DNA of 64,000 nucleotides from Bacillota bacterium (GTDB lineage Bacteria; Bacillota; Bacilli; Paenibacillales; NBRC-103111), in assembly GCA_023386955.1 (NCBI GenBank), contig JAEWIS010000023.1, positions 434,001 to 498,000 on the forward strand, given 5' to 3'. The notes beneath the pieces are model-generated. The model was not told the origin of the DNA. It worked only from the letters and a program-made list of their open reading frames with translations, and made no database searches. Positions within the stretch are counted from its first letter, which is position 1. The number at the start of each line of letters is the position of its first letter. The translations under genes and the position numbers were made by a program. Of this stretch, positions 25,711 to 35,511 are shown one piece after another.

Positions 25711-26602
25711 CGCTATTGTTGGCCAGGAGCGGATGAAAACGGCGCTGCTACTGAATCTGATCAACCCCAGGCTTGGCGGAGTGCTGATCCAAGGGGAAAA
25801 GGGAACGGCCAAATCCACTGCGGTCCGGGCGGCTGCCCAACTGATGCCCGGCGTGGATGTGGTGAATCTCCCCGTCAGCGCCACGGAGGACCGGGTGGTG
25901 GGGACGCTGGATATCCAGCACGCCCTCGCCGCCGGGGAGAAGCGGTTTGAGCCGGGGCTGTTGGCCCGGGCGGACGGACATATTCTCTATGTGGACGAAA
26001 TCAATCTGCTGGATGACCATATTGTGGATGTGCTGCTGGATGCGGCTGCTTCAGGTGTGAATACCGTGGAGCGGGAGGGGATTTCTCATTCTCATCCGTC
26101 GCGTTTTATTCTGGTGGGAACCATGAATCCCGAGGAAGGGGATCTGCGTCCGCAGCTGTTGGACCGGTTCGGCCTGTTTGTGGAGGTAGGCGGCGAAACA
26201 GAGGTGGAATTGCGGATGGAGGTGATCCGGCGGAGGCTGGCCTTTGAAGCTGATCCGGGGGCATTTCTGGAGTGCTACCGTATGGAGCAGGCGGAGCTGA
26301 CTGTACAGCTGGAAGCTGCACGAGAGCGCCTGGCGTCACTTGTTTATTCCGACGGGATTCTCGAGTTGGCGGCGCAAATTTCTATTGCCATGCAGGTGGA
26401 TGGCCACCGGTCGGATATTACTCTGGTCAAAACAGCTGCCGCCCTGGCGGCATACCGGGGAGCACGGGTCATCCAGGAAGCCCACCTGCATGAAGCGGCG
26501 GGAATGGTGCTTCCCCACCGGATGAAGCGCACCCCCTTCGCCGCAGCAGACAACCGGATGGAGACCCTGCGGGAAACCTTGGGCAGGCTAAAGCCGGCAT
26601 GA
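25679..26602 (+). CDS. ChlI/BchI-like AAA+ chelatase ATPase subunit
   Basis: 307 residues. Opens [23 protein letters not shown], as in magnesium/cobalt chelatase I subunits; Walker [10 protein letters not shown] (39-47), Walker [10 protein letters not shown], sensor 1 GTMNPEEG, arginine-finger region [14 protein letters not shown] 25679 sits 8 nt after GGGAGAGAGG. In the family, I subunits form a hexameric motor with the D subunit and drive metal insertion by the H subunit. Here D and H homologues follow with 4-bp overlaps, so a full complex is encoded. Confidence 0.93.
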   Translation: MKATQAVYPFSAIVGQERMKTALLLNLINPRLGGVLIQGEKGTAKSTAVRAAAQLMPGVDVVNLPVSATEDRVVGTLDIQHALAAGEKRFEPGLLARADGHILYVDEINLLDDHIVDVLLDAAASGVNTVEREGISHSHPSRFILVGTMNPEEGDLRPQLLDRFGLFVEVGGETEVELRMEVIRRRLAFEADPGAFLECYRMEQAELTVQLEAARERLASLVYSDGILELAAQISIAMQVDGHRSDITLVKTAAALAAYRGARVIQEAHLHEAAGMVLPHRMKRTPFAAADNRMETLRETLGRLKPA

Positions 26603-28587
26603 ACGGAGACGCTGTGAGGGCTGTTTACCCGTTTGCAGCGGTTGTGGGGCAGGAGGAGGCCAAGCTGGCGCTGCTCCTCCACGCCGTACATCAGGGGTTG
26701 GGCGGAGTGCTGCTTTCGGGAAAGAGCGGCATGGCCAAAACGGTACTGCTCCGGGGTATTGCCGAGTTGGTTGATGATAAGGCGCCGGCGGAAATCCCGC
26801 TGGGCGTCACCGAAGACCGGCTGTGGGGCAGCCTCGATTTGCAAACCATGCTGCGCTCCGGCGTAAGGCGGCTGCAGCCTGGACTGCTGGCCGAGGCCAA
26901 TGGACGGAGCCTTTTGGCGGACCACTTTAATTTACTGCCCCCGACAGTCGCCTTTTCCATTGTGGAGGCTTCTCAAACCGGCAGACTGCGGCTGGAACGG
27001 GAGGGCTTCTCCGCGAGTGTTCCTGCCGTATTCCGCTTATTCGCTGCCGTCCAGCCGGAGGAGGGAGAGGTATCTCCGGGGTTATTTGGTGCGTTCGGGC
27101 TTTATGTGCAGCTGCAGATGGTGGAGAAATTGGCGGAACGCCAGGAGATTATCCGGCGGCAGCTGGAATATGAGGACAATCCGGAGGTATTTGTGCAGCG
27201 TTATGCTAAAGCCACAGCGGCCTTGCGCCTCCGCATTGCGGAAGCGCGGCACAGGCTGGCTTTCGTAGCTCCGGAGGCGGCGGCCATCCGCCTGGCTGTG
27301 CAGCTGGCAAGGGAGGCCCGGTGCCAGGGCCAGCGGCGGGAGCTGGCGGCGGTGGAGGCTGCGAGAGCCTTGGCGGCCTGGGAGGGCAGGTCCTGCTGCA
27401 CCGAAGCGGACATAAGCCGTGTGGCAGCTTGGACCCTTGAGCCGTGGAGCCAGGCAGAGACATCCCCGCAGAAACAACCGACAGAGGGCCGTGCGGAGGA
27501 GACGGCGGCATCGCCGGTTCCCGAAGAGAGGCCTCCTGCCGGAGGTGCTGCCGGGAGCGATGAGACTGCAGCTCCGGGGCCGGACGGTGACGACGGCGGC
27601 CGGGGCGAAGAGCTGGAAGCCTCCTTGAGAGATGGGTCCGCCGCATTGAATGGTGCGCCTTCGGATACGGAGGCTGCCGCCAACGGAGCAAGTACGGCGG
27701 AGCCGCTGAAGGTGGAGGCGGCGGGTCAAGCCTTTGCAATCCGCCCCATTGCCTTCCAGCCGGGTGACCGCAAGCCCCGCAGCGGAGCGGGGCGGCGCAA
27801 TCTGACCCGGTCGGGCACCCTGCAGGGGCGGTATGTGGGCTTCCGCCGCCCGTCCGGCCAGGCGCAGGCGGCGGATCTTGCCCTGGACGCCACGCTCCGG
27901 GCGGCGGCCCCGTTTCAGGGGGTGCGCCGCCGGAGCGACGGCAGCGGCAGAGTGGTGATCCTGCCGGAGGACCTCCGGCAGAAGGTCAGGGAGCGCCGCA
28001 CCGGCACCGCCATTTTACTGGCGGTGGATGCCAGCGGCTCCATGGCCGCCCGCAAGCGGATGGCGGCGGTGAAAGGCGCGGTGCTGTCCCTGCTTCAGGA
28101 CGCTTATCAGAAGCGGGACCGCATCGGCCTGTTGGCCTTCCGCGGAACGGTGGCAGAGGAAATTCTGCCCCTTACCGGCAGCGTGGATCTGGCTATGAAA
28201 CAGCTCCGGGAGCTGCCCAGCGGGGGCAGGACACCCTTGGCGCAAGCCATCCGGCAGGGGTGGAAGATCCTGGAGCGGGCAAGGCGCAAGGATAAGGAGC
28301 TGATCCCGGCGTTGGTGCTGGTGACTGACGGGAGAGCCAATCAGGCGCTGGACGGCAGCACCTCCGGCAGCGCTGCGGAGGTGCTGAAGGAATGCCTGGC
28401 GGTTGCCCGGGCATTCCGGGAGAGCGGACTGCATGCGCTGGTTATCGATACGGAGCAGGGGTTTATCCGCCTGGAGCAGGCCGCCCAGCTGGCTGAGGCG
28501 CTCGGCGCTGATTATTGCCGTCTGGAGGAGCTGGACGGAGCCGGAGTAGCTGCAGCTGTCCGGCAGATGGTGAAAGGAGACCGATGA
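26599..28587 (+). CDS. ChlD/BchD-like chelatase subunit with VWA domain
   Basis: 662 residues. N-terminal AAA+ domain related to the preceding gene ([21 protein letters not shown]; Walker A GKSGMAKT 41-48) but with Walker B degraded to LLADHFNLL, so it probably does not hydrolyse ATP, as in known D subunits. Residues about 285-440 are a low-complexity Pro/Ala/Glu/Gly linker, then a basic patch. The C-terminal von Willebrand A domain has MIDAS D477-x-S479-x-S481 (AVDASGS) and [12 protein letters not shown] overlap with ChlI-like and with the H-like gene. Confidence 0.92.
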   Translation: MNGDAVRAVYPFAAVVGQEEAKLALLLHAVHQGLGGVLLSGKSGMAKTVLLRGIAELVDDKAPAEIPLGVTEDRLWGSLDLQTMLRSGVRRLQPGLLAEANGRSLLADHFNLLPPTVAFSIVEASQTGRLRLEREGFSASVPAVFRLFAAVQPEEGEVSPGLFGAFGLYVQLQMVEKLAERQEIIRRQLEYEDNPEVFVQRYAKATAALRLRIAEARHRLAFVAPEAAAIRLAVQLAREARCQGQRRELAAVEAARALAAWEGRSCCTEADISRVAAWTLEPWSQAETSPQKQPTEGRAEETAASPVPEERPPAGGAAGSDETAAPGPDGDDGGRGEELEASLRDGSAALNGAPSDTEAAANGASTAEPLKVEAAGQAFAIRPIAFQPGDRKPRSGAGRRNLTRSGTLQGRYVGFRRPSGQAQAADLALDATLRAAAPFQGVRRRSDGSGRVVILPEDLRQKVRERRTGTAILLAVDASGSMAARKRMAAVKGAVLSLLQDAYQKRDRIGLLAFRGTVAEEILPLTGSVDLAMKQLRELPSGGRTPLAQAIRQGWKILERARRKDKELIPALVLVTDGRANQALDGSTSGSAAEVLKECLAVARAFRESGLHALVIDTEQGFIRLEQAAQLAEALGADYCRLEELDGAGVAAAVRQMVKGDR

Positions 28588-31500
28588 TGAAGCTGATAGT
28601 GTTTACTGCATCTTATGATGTGCTGCGGAATTTCTCCGCGGTTTTTTCTGAGCTTGACGCAGGGCGGAGGCAGGAGCTGAAGCTCTCCCTCTACCATACC
28701 GGGGAGATGCCGGAGCACAGGGTGCTGGCGCAGCTCCAGACTGCCATCCGGGAAGCGGATGTCATTCTTCACGATCCGCATGGTATGGCGGATGGGTTGA
28801 TCAAGTTCCTGCTCGCCGAATGCGCCGGCTGCCGGGCGCAGCAGATTACAGTTGGCGGAGACAGTGGAAGGCTGGGGAAGCTGCTGCGCCTTGGTGACCT
28901 GACAGGCCCCAATGTGGAGGCGATGGCAGCGAATAATCGCCAGCCGGCTGATAAACAGCCTGTTGTCCGCCTCATCCCCGCCCAGCAAAAGGACTATGAG
29001 CTGCTCTTGATGCTGCGGACCTATTGGCAGTCCGGCGGTTTGGAGAATATCCGCAATCTGCTGCTGCAGGTGGTCCATATGTGGGGAGGAGAAGAGGCTT
29101 CGCACTGGCCCTTACCGGAGGAACCGCTGACGTTGACTGGCCTCAACCTGTTTGACCCGACTACTCGGAAGCGCTATAAGACGCTCCGGGACCATTGGCA
29201 GAAAACATCCCGCAGTCCCGATACTCCTACTATTGCTGTCCTGTTTATGGGCAGCACCTATCCCGTGGATTTGCATCCGATTGTGGCGGGAATGATGGAG
29301 CGGCTTCAAGACTTCGCCCATGTGCTGCCCATTGCTTTCGGCTCCATCACCGGCGTGGATGTGGCGCAGCTGCGGGAGCTGCTGATGTTTGGCAGTCACT
29401 CAGGCGGCGCAGTCAACATGGTGGTGAATTTTATCCCCTTCCGCCTGGGCGCCGGACCTGTAGGTGGGGATTCATCGGCGGTAATGGCGCTTTTGGAGGA
29501 GCTTAAGGCGCCGCTTCTGCACCCGGTGTTCCTGTCCAAACGCCTGCGCCAGGAATGGGAGGACTCCCCGGAGGGCTTGTCCCCCGGAGAGTTCCTGGTG
29601 CAGATGATGCTGCCCGAGCTGGATGGGGCCATTGAGCTGTTGCCCCTGGCGGCGATGGATGAGGAGGGTTTCCAAGAGGAGTTTGGTATCAAGTGGCGGA
29701 CTCTGTCCCTGATCGGGGAGCGGGCGGACCGTCTGGCCGCCAAGATCCGGCGGTGGCTGGCGCTTCAAGCCAAACCGCGCCATGACAAACGGCTGTCCAT
29801 CCTTTGCTACAATTATCCGCCGGGGGAAGCCCATCTTTTTGGGGGCTCCTTTATAGACACCTTCGAATCCGTTTCCCGGTTGCTGACCAGACTGAAGCAA
29901 TCCGGCTACGACGTTCAGGAGATGTCCGCTGCGGAGCTACGGGAAGCTTTTGTAAGTGAAGGCCGGATCAACTCTGCCCAATGGAGGGACGAAGGCGGTT
30001 CAGCCTCTATGCTGCGTTACCCCCACACCCGGTGCGAAGCATATTTCCGTCATTATCCCCACCGGGCGGAGATGGAGAAACAATGGGGTCCGCCTCCGGG
30101 GGAAATCATGAGCGACGGGGGCAGTTATCTGATTCCTGGATTGGTCAACGGCAATGTGTTTATCGGACTGCAGCCGGCCAGAGGGATTCATGAACAATCC
30201 GAAAAAGCCTACCATGACCGGTCACTGCTCCCGCCTTATCAGTATCAGGCCTTCTACCATTATCTCCGGGAGGAATTTAAAGCCGATGCTGTTCTCCACG
30301 TAGGGACTCATGGCACGCTGGAATTTATGGCAGGTAAGGAAACCGGCATGTCCGGGGCATGTCTGCCGGATGAACTGGTTGGGGAGCTGCCCCATCTGTA
30401 TTACTACTATGTGGGCAATCCCGCAGAGGCCATGGTGGCTAAACACCGCAGCCATGCAGTGCTGGTGAGCTACCAGTCCCCTCCTTTTGTGGAAAGCGAG
30501 CTGTATGGCGAATACATCCTGCTGGATGCCCTTCTGAACGAATATCATCAGGCGGAAAAGCTGAACCCCGGCCAATGCCCGGACATCTGGACCCGGATTA
30601 TGAAGAAAGCCGATGAATTGCATCTGAAGGCGGAGGATGCCGAGGCCATTGAGGATGAAATCTACCGGATGCGGCGTTCCCTGATTCCTGCCGGTCTGCA
30701 TGTGCTGGGGCAGGGATATGACAGGGAGGAGGCAGCCTCATATATGAAGTTCGTCCTCCATCATGACCGACATGAGGTCCGTTCCCTGCAAGGGCTGGTG
30801 GCAGAGGCGGCGGGGCTGGACTATGAGCAGCTGACAGCCGGCAGCCATACAGCGGAGCTGCAGCGTTTGGATGACATGGTTTCTGCACTAACAGCCCGGT
30901 TTGCAGAAACGGGTGTGATTCCTTCCATGGCTTCCGACAACGCAGCTCTGCAGGAGGCTTGGGCCAAAACCTGGCAGTTCGGCCGGGAGGCCTTCCGCCT
31001 GGCATCCTCCAATCTGGAGCTGGACCAGCTCATCTGTCTTTTGGATGGGGAATATTCTCCGGCCCGGTTGGCAGGAGATGCCATCCGGCACCCGGACATT
31101 TTGCCTACCGGCTATAATCTCTACCAATTTGACTGCCGGTCGGTCCCCAGTGATACCGCTGCCTCCAGAGGAGCGGCCATTGCCGACAATGTGGTGGAGC
31201 TTTATCAACGCCGCCACGGCCATGTTCCGGATACCACTGCCTTGGTCATGTGGGGGCTGGAAACCTCCCGGACTCAAGGGGAGACCTTCGGGCAGATTCT
31301 CCGGTTGACGGGGGTCCGTATTGCCGGGAGAAGCCGGTTCAACCAGCCGGTATTTGAAATTATCCCTCTCCGTGAACTGGGGCGGCCCAGGCTGAATGTG
31401 GTGGTGACCATCTGCGGCTTCTTCCGGGATATGTTCCCCAATTTGCTGGAGACGTTGAATGAGTTGTTCCGGCAGGTCTCCGACCTTGACGAAACGGAGG

Positions 31501-32315
31501 AGGAGAACCGGTTCAGGCAGCATACCCTGACCCAGTACCGCAAGCTGCTGGCGGAGGGATATGAAGAGGCGGAGGCCTGGGATCTGGCCTGCGCCCGAAT
31601 TTTCGGCCCCGCGGCTGCAGAGTATGGCACCAATCTCACCAAGCTGGTGGAGACCAAAGCCTGGACTCAGGAAGCCGAGCTGGGCCAATCCTATCTGAAC
31701 AGCCTCAAGTATGTGTATAGCGGCGCCAGCCGGGGAAAAGAAGCGGGGGAGCTGTTTGCCGACCGTCTCGGTTCGGTGGAGCTGGTATCCCAGGTGCGCA
31801 GCGACCATGAGCATGAAGTCACCGATCTGGATCATTTTTATGAGTTTTTCGGCGGGTTGGCCAAATCGGTCAGTATGCTGAAGGGGACGGACGCTGATAT
31901 CTTTATTTCGGATACCACCGGGCTGCGTCCGCATTCGGAGGATGCCGCGGCGGCTATCGGGAGAGGGCTGCGCACAAGGCTGCTGAATCCTACCTGGATC
32001 AACGGGCTTCTGGAGCATCCGTTCCACGGGGTGCAGAAAATTGCCGAACGCTTCGGGAATATGCTGGGATTGGCGGCAACCACCGGCAAGGTGGATTCCT
32101 GGATGTTTTCGGAGCTGCATCAGGCTTATGTAGCGGATGAGGAGAGGAGCCGGCGGATGGAGGAGAATAACCGCTGGGCCTACCATCAGGCGCTGGAAAG
32201 TCTCTTGGAAAGCCATCAGCGCCGGTATTGGGACGCCTCCGAGGAGGAGCTGGAGCGGCTTCGCAGCCGCTACATGGAACTGGAAGGGGAGCTGGAGGGC
32301 GGGGTCACTTGCTAA
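28584..32315 (+). CDS. cobN: BchH/CobN-like large chelatase subunit
   Basis: 1243 residues of the CobN/Mg-chelatase H family (PF02514). At residues 572-590 it reads HVGTHGTLEFMAGKETGMS, and then VGNPAEAMVAKHRSHAVLVSYQSPP. These match the BchH/ChlH form (FGTHG-LEFMPGK) more closely than the classical cobaltochelatase form (LGKHGNLEWLPGK). The H subunit binds the tetrapyrrole and metal. ATG 28584 overlaps the D-subunit stop in ATGATGA. No chlorophyll or cobalamin biosynthesis gene is beside it. With the importer upstream, it may insert a metal into, or remove one from, an imported tetrapyrrole; Bacteroides HmuS is a CobN-like protein working on haem beside an HmuTUV importer. The product name cobN is by family only. 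Confidence 0.9.
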   Translation: MMKLIVFTASYDVLRNFSAVFSELDAGRRQELKLSLYHTGEMPEHRVLAQLQTAIREADVILHDPHGMADGLIKFLLAECAGCRAQQITVGGDSGRLGKLLRLGDLTGPNVEAMAANNRQPADKQPVVRLIPAQQKDYELLLMLRTYWQSGGLENIRNLLLQVVHMWGGEEASHWPLPEEPLTLTGLNLFDPTTRKRYKTLRDHWQKTSRSPDTPTIAVLFMGSTYPVDLHPIVAGMMERLQDFAHVLPIAFGSITGVDVAQLRELLMFGSHSGGAVNMVVNFIPFRLGAGPVGGDSSAVMALLEELKAPLLHPVFLSKRLRQEWEDSPEGLSPGEFLVQMMLPELDGAIELLPLAAMDEEGFQEEFGIKWRTLSLIGERADRLAAKIRRWLALQAKPRHDKRLSILCYNYPPGEAHLFGGSFIDTFESVSRLLTRLKQSGYDVQEMSAAELREAFVSEGRINSAQWRDEGGSASMLRYPHTRCEAYFRHYPHRAEMEKQWGPPPGEIMSDGGSYLIPGLVNGNVFIGLQPARGIHEQSEKAYHDRSLLPPYQYQAFYHYLREEFKADAVLHVGTHGTLEFMAGKETGMSGACLPDELVGELPHLYYYYVGNPAEAMVAKHRSHAVLVSYQSPPFVESELYGEYILLDALLNEYHQAEKLNPGQCPDIWTRIMKKADELHLKAEDAEAIEDEIYRMRRSLIPAGLHVLGQGYDREEAASYMKFVLHHDRHEVRSLQGLVAEAAGLDYEQLTAGSHTAELQRLDDMVSALTARFAETGVIPSMASDNAALQEAWAKTWQFGREAFRLASSNLELDQLICLLDGEYSPARLAGDAIRHPDILPTGYNLYQFDCRSVPSDTAASRGAAIADNVVELYQRRHGHVPDTTALVMWGLETSRTQGETFGQILRLTGVRIAGRSRFNQPVFEIIPLRELGRPRLNVVVTICGFFRDMFPNLLETLNELFRQVSDLDETEEENRFRQHTLTQYRKLLAEGYEEAEAWDLACARIFGPAAAEYGTNLTKLVETKAWTQEAELGQSYLNSLKYVYSGASRGKEAGELFADRLGSVELVSQVRSDHEHEVTDLDHFYEFFGGLAKSVSMLKGTDADIFISDTTGLRPHSEDAAAAIGRGLRTRLLNPTWINGLLEHPFHGVQKIAERFGNMLGLAATTGKVDSWMFSELHQAYVADEERSRRMEENNRWAYHQALESLLESHQRRYWDASEEELERLRSRYMELEGELEGGVTC

Positions 32316-32449
32316 CCCGATAGTCTGCCCGATCCATCGACCTCTGGCCACCCAAGTCCGGTCCACTCACCATCGGATTTGCACACGGTGGCCCACAGTC
32401 TGTCAGGTCCGACCGCTAATTCTTCGGCCCTTCCCATCGTCCGGCAAAT

Positions 32450-32488
32450 AAAAAAGCATGGACTCCCCACAAGGAGCCATGCTTTTTT
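32450..32488. terminator. Bidirectional intrinsic terminator
   Basis: 12-bp outer stem (32450-32461 with 32477-32488, arm AAAAAAGCATGG) plus a 4-bp inner stem and CCACAA loop. A-tract and T-tract on both sides let it serve the chelatase operon (+) and the permease gene (-). Confidence 0.9.
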
Positions 32489-32509
32489 AGCATACGCTGC
32501 CCGTTGTCG

Positions 32510-32696
32510 GACATTGTACTCGAAAAATCATGTTCGTACAGCCGCTTTTGACCAGATTCAGGGCATTGTACTCGAAATATCATATATAAATCGCCGCCCA
32601 GGCCACATATCGCTGAATTATATATGAAATTTCATATATACAGGGCCGAACCGCCTGCAAACGGGAAATTAAACACAAAATTTCATGTTCGATGCC
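32510..32696. repeat. Four-site intergenic element D
   Basis: Copies of a CATTGTACTCGAAATATCAT-type site, given as 20-bp cores: 32512-32531 and 32564-32583 forward, 32624-32643 and 32675-32694 inverted. The two forward copies differ at one base; the inverted ones are more diverged, and copy 3 has become part of a 22-bp perfect palindrome at 32619-32640 centred on GAAATTTC. Spacing (52/about 82/51 bp) repeats that of elements A-C. Confidence 0.7.
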
Positions 32697-32744
32697 CTGC
32701 TTTTCTAAACAGCAGCAATTCCCGCGGCATCCTATCCGGAATGT

Positions 32745-34100
32745 TTATTGGGAACCCGCACGATTACCCTTAAATTTGATAAAGGACCATACCGCCAGCA
32801 GTACCACAACAGCGATACAAGCGCCGATGCTGACCCGGTTCTGGGCATCCACCAGGAACAGGCAGGCGATAACCGCCAAACAGCCAATGGTGATGATGGT
32901 GATGTACGGGTAGCCCCATACCTTGAAGCCGGGCTCCTTGGGATAGCTTTTGCGCAGCTTCAGCTGGGAGAGGCAGATGCTGATCCAGACCAGCAGCACC
33001 ACAAAGCCCGGCACCGCCATGAGAATCCGGAACAGGCTGTCCTGATAGAAGTAAGCCAGCATTGCACCCACACCGAGGATTACCGCGCACAGCTTCAGGC
33101 TGTTCACCGGCACACCCTTGCGGGAGGTGCGGGCCAGAGCCGCCGGTGCTTCACCCTGCGAGGCCATGGAGTGGAGCATCCGCGTAGCGCCGTAAATCCC
33201 GGAGTTGGCCGCAGACAGAACGGCTGTGATCAGAATGAAATTCATCACATGGGCGGAGCCCTTCAGGCCGATGGAAGCCAGCACCTGCACGAAGGGGCTG
33301 GTATGTCCGTCCAACTGGTTCCATGGAATCAGGCCGCAGATGATGAGAATGGGCAGGGTGTAGAACAGGACCACCCGGAGAATGAAGCTTTTGACCACCC
33401 GGGGCAGAACCTTCTCCGCATCCTGAGCCTCTGTCAAGGTCAGTCCGATAAGCTCCGATCCGCCATAAGAGAACATAACCACCAGCAAACCGGAGAAGAT
33501 GGCGGTAAAGCCCTGCGGGAAGAAGCCGCCGTGCTCCGTAAAGTTCTGCGTCAGCGAAGGAGCGTCTGCTACGGGGATAATTCCGAACAGGATGCCCGCG
33601 CCCAGCACAATAAACACAATGATCATCGTGATTTTGATGCCGGCCAGCCAAAATTCCGTTTCCCCGAAGCCGCCGACACTCATCATATTAATAATGAGGA
33701 TCAACGCAGCGCTGGCCAACGTCAGGAGCCACAAGGGCATGTCCGGCAGCCAATACTGGAGGAAGCTTCCCGCCGCCAGCACTTCGATAACACACACCGT
33801 CAGCCACATGAAGCAATATAGCCAGCCCACGATGAAGGACAGGCGTTCGCCGAAGGCATCGCGGATAAAATCCTTCATGTTCTTATTGGAGTACACCGTA
33901 GCCATCTCCGCAATGGCCCCCATGACCACCAGCAGAAGCAGCCCTGCAAATACGTAGGACAGCACGATACCGGGTCCGGCGATGCCGATGGTTTCGGCAC
34001 TGCCCTTGAAGATTCCGGTGCCGATGACTCCGCCCATGGCCATAAAGCTGATATGCCGCGGCCGGAGCTTTTTTTGCAATGAATCGTCATTTCCGCTCAC
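32745..34100 (-). CDS. Amino acid permease (APC superfamily, GabP/LysP-like)
   Basis: About 451 residues and 12 membrane spans. N-terminal LRPRHISFMAMGGVIGTGIFKGSAETI is the hallmark of the AAT family of amino acid:proton symporters, followed by FSYGGSELIGLTLTEAQDAEKVLP. GTG 34100 is preferred (AGGGGGC 9 nt upstream). A TTG 24 codons earlier has AGGA almost touching it and would add residues outside the conserved start. The substrate is unknown. The gene is downstream of, and in the same direction as, the TetR/acyltransferase pair. Confidence 0.9.
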   Translation of the reverse strand: MSGNDDSLQKKLRPRHISFMAMGGVIGTGIFKGSAETIGIAGPGIVLSYVFAGLLLLVVMGAIAEMATVYSNKNMKDFIRDAFGERLSFIVGWLYCFMWLTVCVIEVLAAGSFLQYWLPDMPLWLLTLASAALILIINMMSVGGFGETEFWLAGIKITMIIVFIVLGAGILFGIIPVADAPSLTQNFTEHGGFFPQGFTAIFSGLLVVMFSYGGSELIGLTLTEAQDAEKVLPRVVKSFILRVVLFYTLPILIICGLIPWNQLDGHTSPFVQVLASIGLKGSAHVMNFILITAVLSAANSGIYGATRMLHSMASQGEAPAALARTSRKGVPVNSLKLCAVILGVGAMLAYFYQDSLFRILMAVPGFVVLLVWISICLSQLKLRKSYPKEPGFKVWGYPYITIITIGCLAVIACLFLVDAQNRVSIGACIAVVVLLAVWSFIKFKGNRAGSQ

Positions 34101-34177
34101 GATTGACAAGCCCCCTGATTGTTTCCAAAATACAGACTTGTCTAGTTTACCTTGAATGTCAGATTTGGACAATCCTT

Positions 34178-35479
34178 TTATATCAATTGGTCAGCGATGG
34201 CTTCCAGCAGTAAACGAACCGCTTCCCGGCTGCGCTCCTGTTCGAAATAAGAGGCGGCAAGTGTTAGCTCTTCTCCGTAGGAGCTGGCCCCCAGCATAAA
34301 AGCCGGTGCATGCATGGCAGGGGTGACGGCATATATACGTCTAGCAGAGGCTTCCCCGAATTGAAGCTTATCAGATACAATCCAGCCTAAATTGGAGAAA
34401 ATGGGGGCGGATTGTCCGGCTGCTTTTACCCGGGAGCTGGCCTGCAGGAGCATGGCTTGCGCCTGCGGATAAGGAAGCCTGGCCAGGAAATCCATGGAGA
34501 CGGCGCTGTGCAGACCCGGACTGGATCCCTTAACAGCCGCCATCGTCTCATGAACCCGCTTGACAGTTTGTCCAAATTCTTCGTCCGGAGGGATAGGCAC
34601 AGCCAGCTTTTCCATCCCGGACAGGTTGCATACCCCGGGCTGCTGACCGGAGGGGAAATATCTCCGTAAGTCAATAGTCAGATTAACGGCGGTTTGGCGG
34701 ATGTCCTCGTTATGATCCGATGAACCATGCTCCAGCCCTGCCAAAACACGGGTTAAAGCCGCGAGCAGCATATCGTTGATGGTGAAACCTTCTTCCCGAG
34801 GACGCAAGTCGGCAAACGGCACACGAATAATAGTATAACGGGCTTGACCGGAGGTTCCCTCCTGGAAGGGAATAGTGACAGAGGGAAGCGGCATGTCCTT
34901 CTCCGGCTTGTAAGCCTGACGAATATCCTGGATGCCGGCGGCTTCATAAACCTGCTTGGAGGAGCGTTCCGGAAATCGGGAGGTTATGCCTTTCTCAAGA
35001 CCTTGCCCACCCGATCCGATCTGCTCCAGATATAACCCGTTGTAGATGCCGCAGAGAAGCTGCAGATACGCCTTCGCGCCTCCGCCGTCACAGCAGGCAT
35101 GGTCCAGCTTGATGCAAAGCACATCGGCTGTGGGACTGTGGATCAGTTGGACCAGCAGCTGCCGTCCTTCTTCAAGAGGAAGCTCTTCAATAAAATGACG
35201 GATACTGTTTTCAGCAGAATCCGTTGAGCTTATTCGGAGCCAATCTTCCGGTTTGTGCAGCTGTATGGGCATCCAGCAAGGCGGAGCTTGGGTGTCATCG
35301 AAGCGGCAGGCTAGGACGGGCTCTGCTTGAAGGGATTGCAGCACAGCCTGCCTCAATATGTTGTCATCCAGTGCAGACTCAAACTCTGCAATAACATGAA
35401 GCAATGAATTGGAATCCTGGATGTGGGCAATCTGATTGGCCCAATCCTGACCTGTTGCGGCTCCTGAAAGTATATTCAT
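34178..35479 (-). CDS. Condensation-domain-like (PapA/alcohol acetyltransferase-type) acyltransferase
   Basis: 433 residues. CoA-dependent acyltransferase fold with catalytic HxxxDG at H127-D131 (LDHACCDGGG) and a later VNLTIDLRRYFPSG resembling the DFGWG-side structural region. NRPS condensation domains usually have HHxxxDG; the single His is closer to PapA/wax-ester/alcohol-acetyltransferase relatives. No peptide synthetase is nearby. ATG 35479 has GGCGGAG upstream. It begins 32 bp after the TetR gene and is probably under its control. The acyl donor and acceptor are unknown. Confidence 0.75.
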   Translation of the reverse strand: MNILSGAATGQDWANQIAHIQDSNSLLHVIAEFESALDDNILRQAVLQSLQAEPVLACRFDDTQAPPCWMPIQLHKPEDWLRISSTDSAENSIRHFIEELPLEEGRQLLVQLIHSPTADVLCIKLDHACCDGGGAKAYLQLLCGIYNGLYLEQIGSGGQGLEKGITSRFPERSSKQVYEAAGIQDIRQAYKPEKDMPLPSVTIPFQEGTSGQARYTIIRVPFADLRPREEGFTINDMLLAALTRVLAGLEHGSSDHNEDIRQTAVNLTIDLRRYFPSGQQPGVCNLSGMEKLAVPIPPDEEFGQTVKRVHETMAAVKGSSPGLHSAVSMDFLARLPYPQAQAMLLQASSRVKAAGQSAPIFSNLGWIVSDKLQFGEASARRIYAVTPAMHAPAFMLGASSYGEELTLAASYFEQERSREAVRLLLEAIADQLI

Positions 35480-35511
35480 TTTGACTCCGCCTCTCTCATA
35501 AAATAGTCTTA

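Noticed and set aside
28584..32315. Simple assignment as aerobic cobaltochelatase for cobalamin synthesis
   Set aside because: No cob/cbi gene lies in the operon and the key motif is BchH-like; the cobN label is kept only as a family name.
30888..32366. Long minus-strand open frame (about 490 codons) opposite the BchH/CobN-like gene
   Set aside because: It is the antisense shadow of a GC-rich coding region: no ribosome site, no recognisable domain, and the plus frame has clear family motifs. The same applies to minus-strand frames at 1096-2217, 4692-5684 and 27082-27739.
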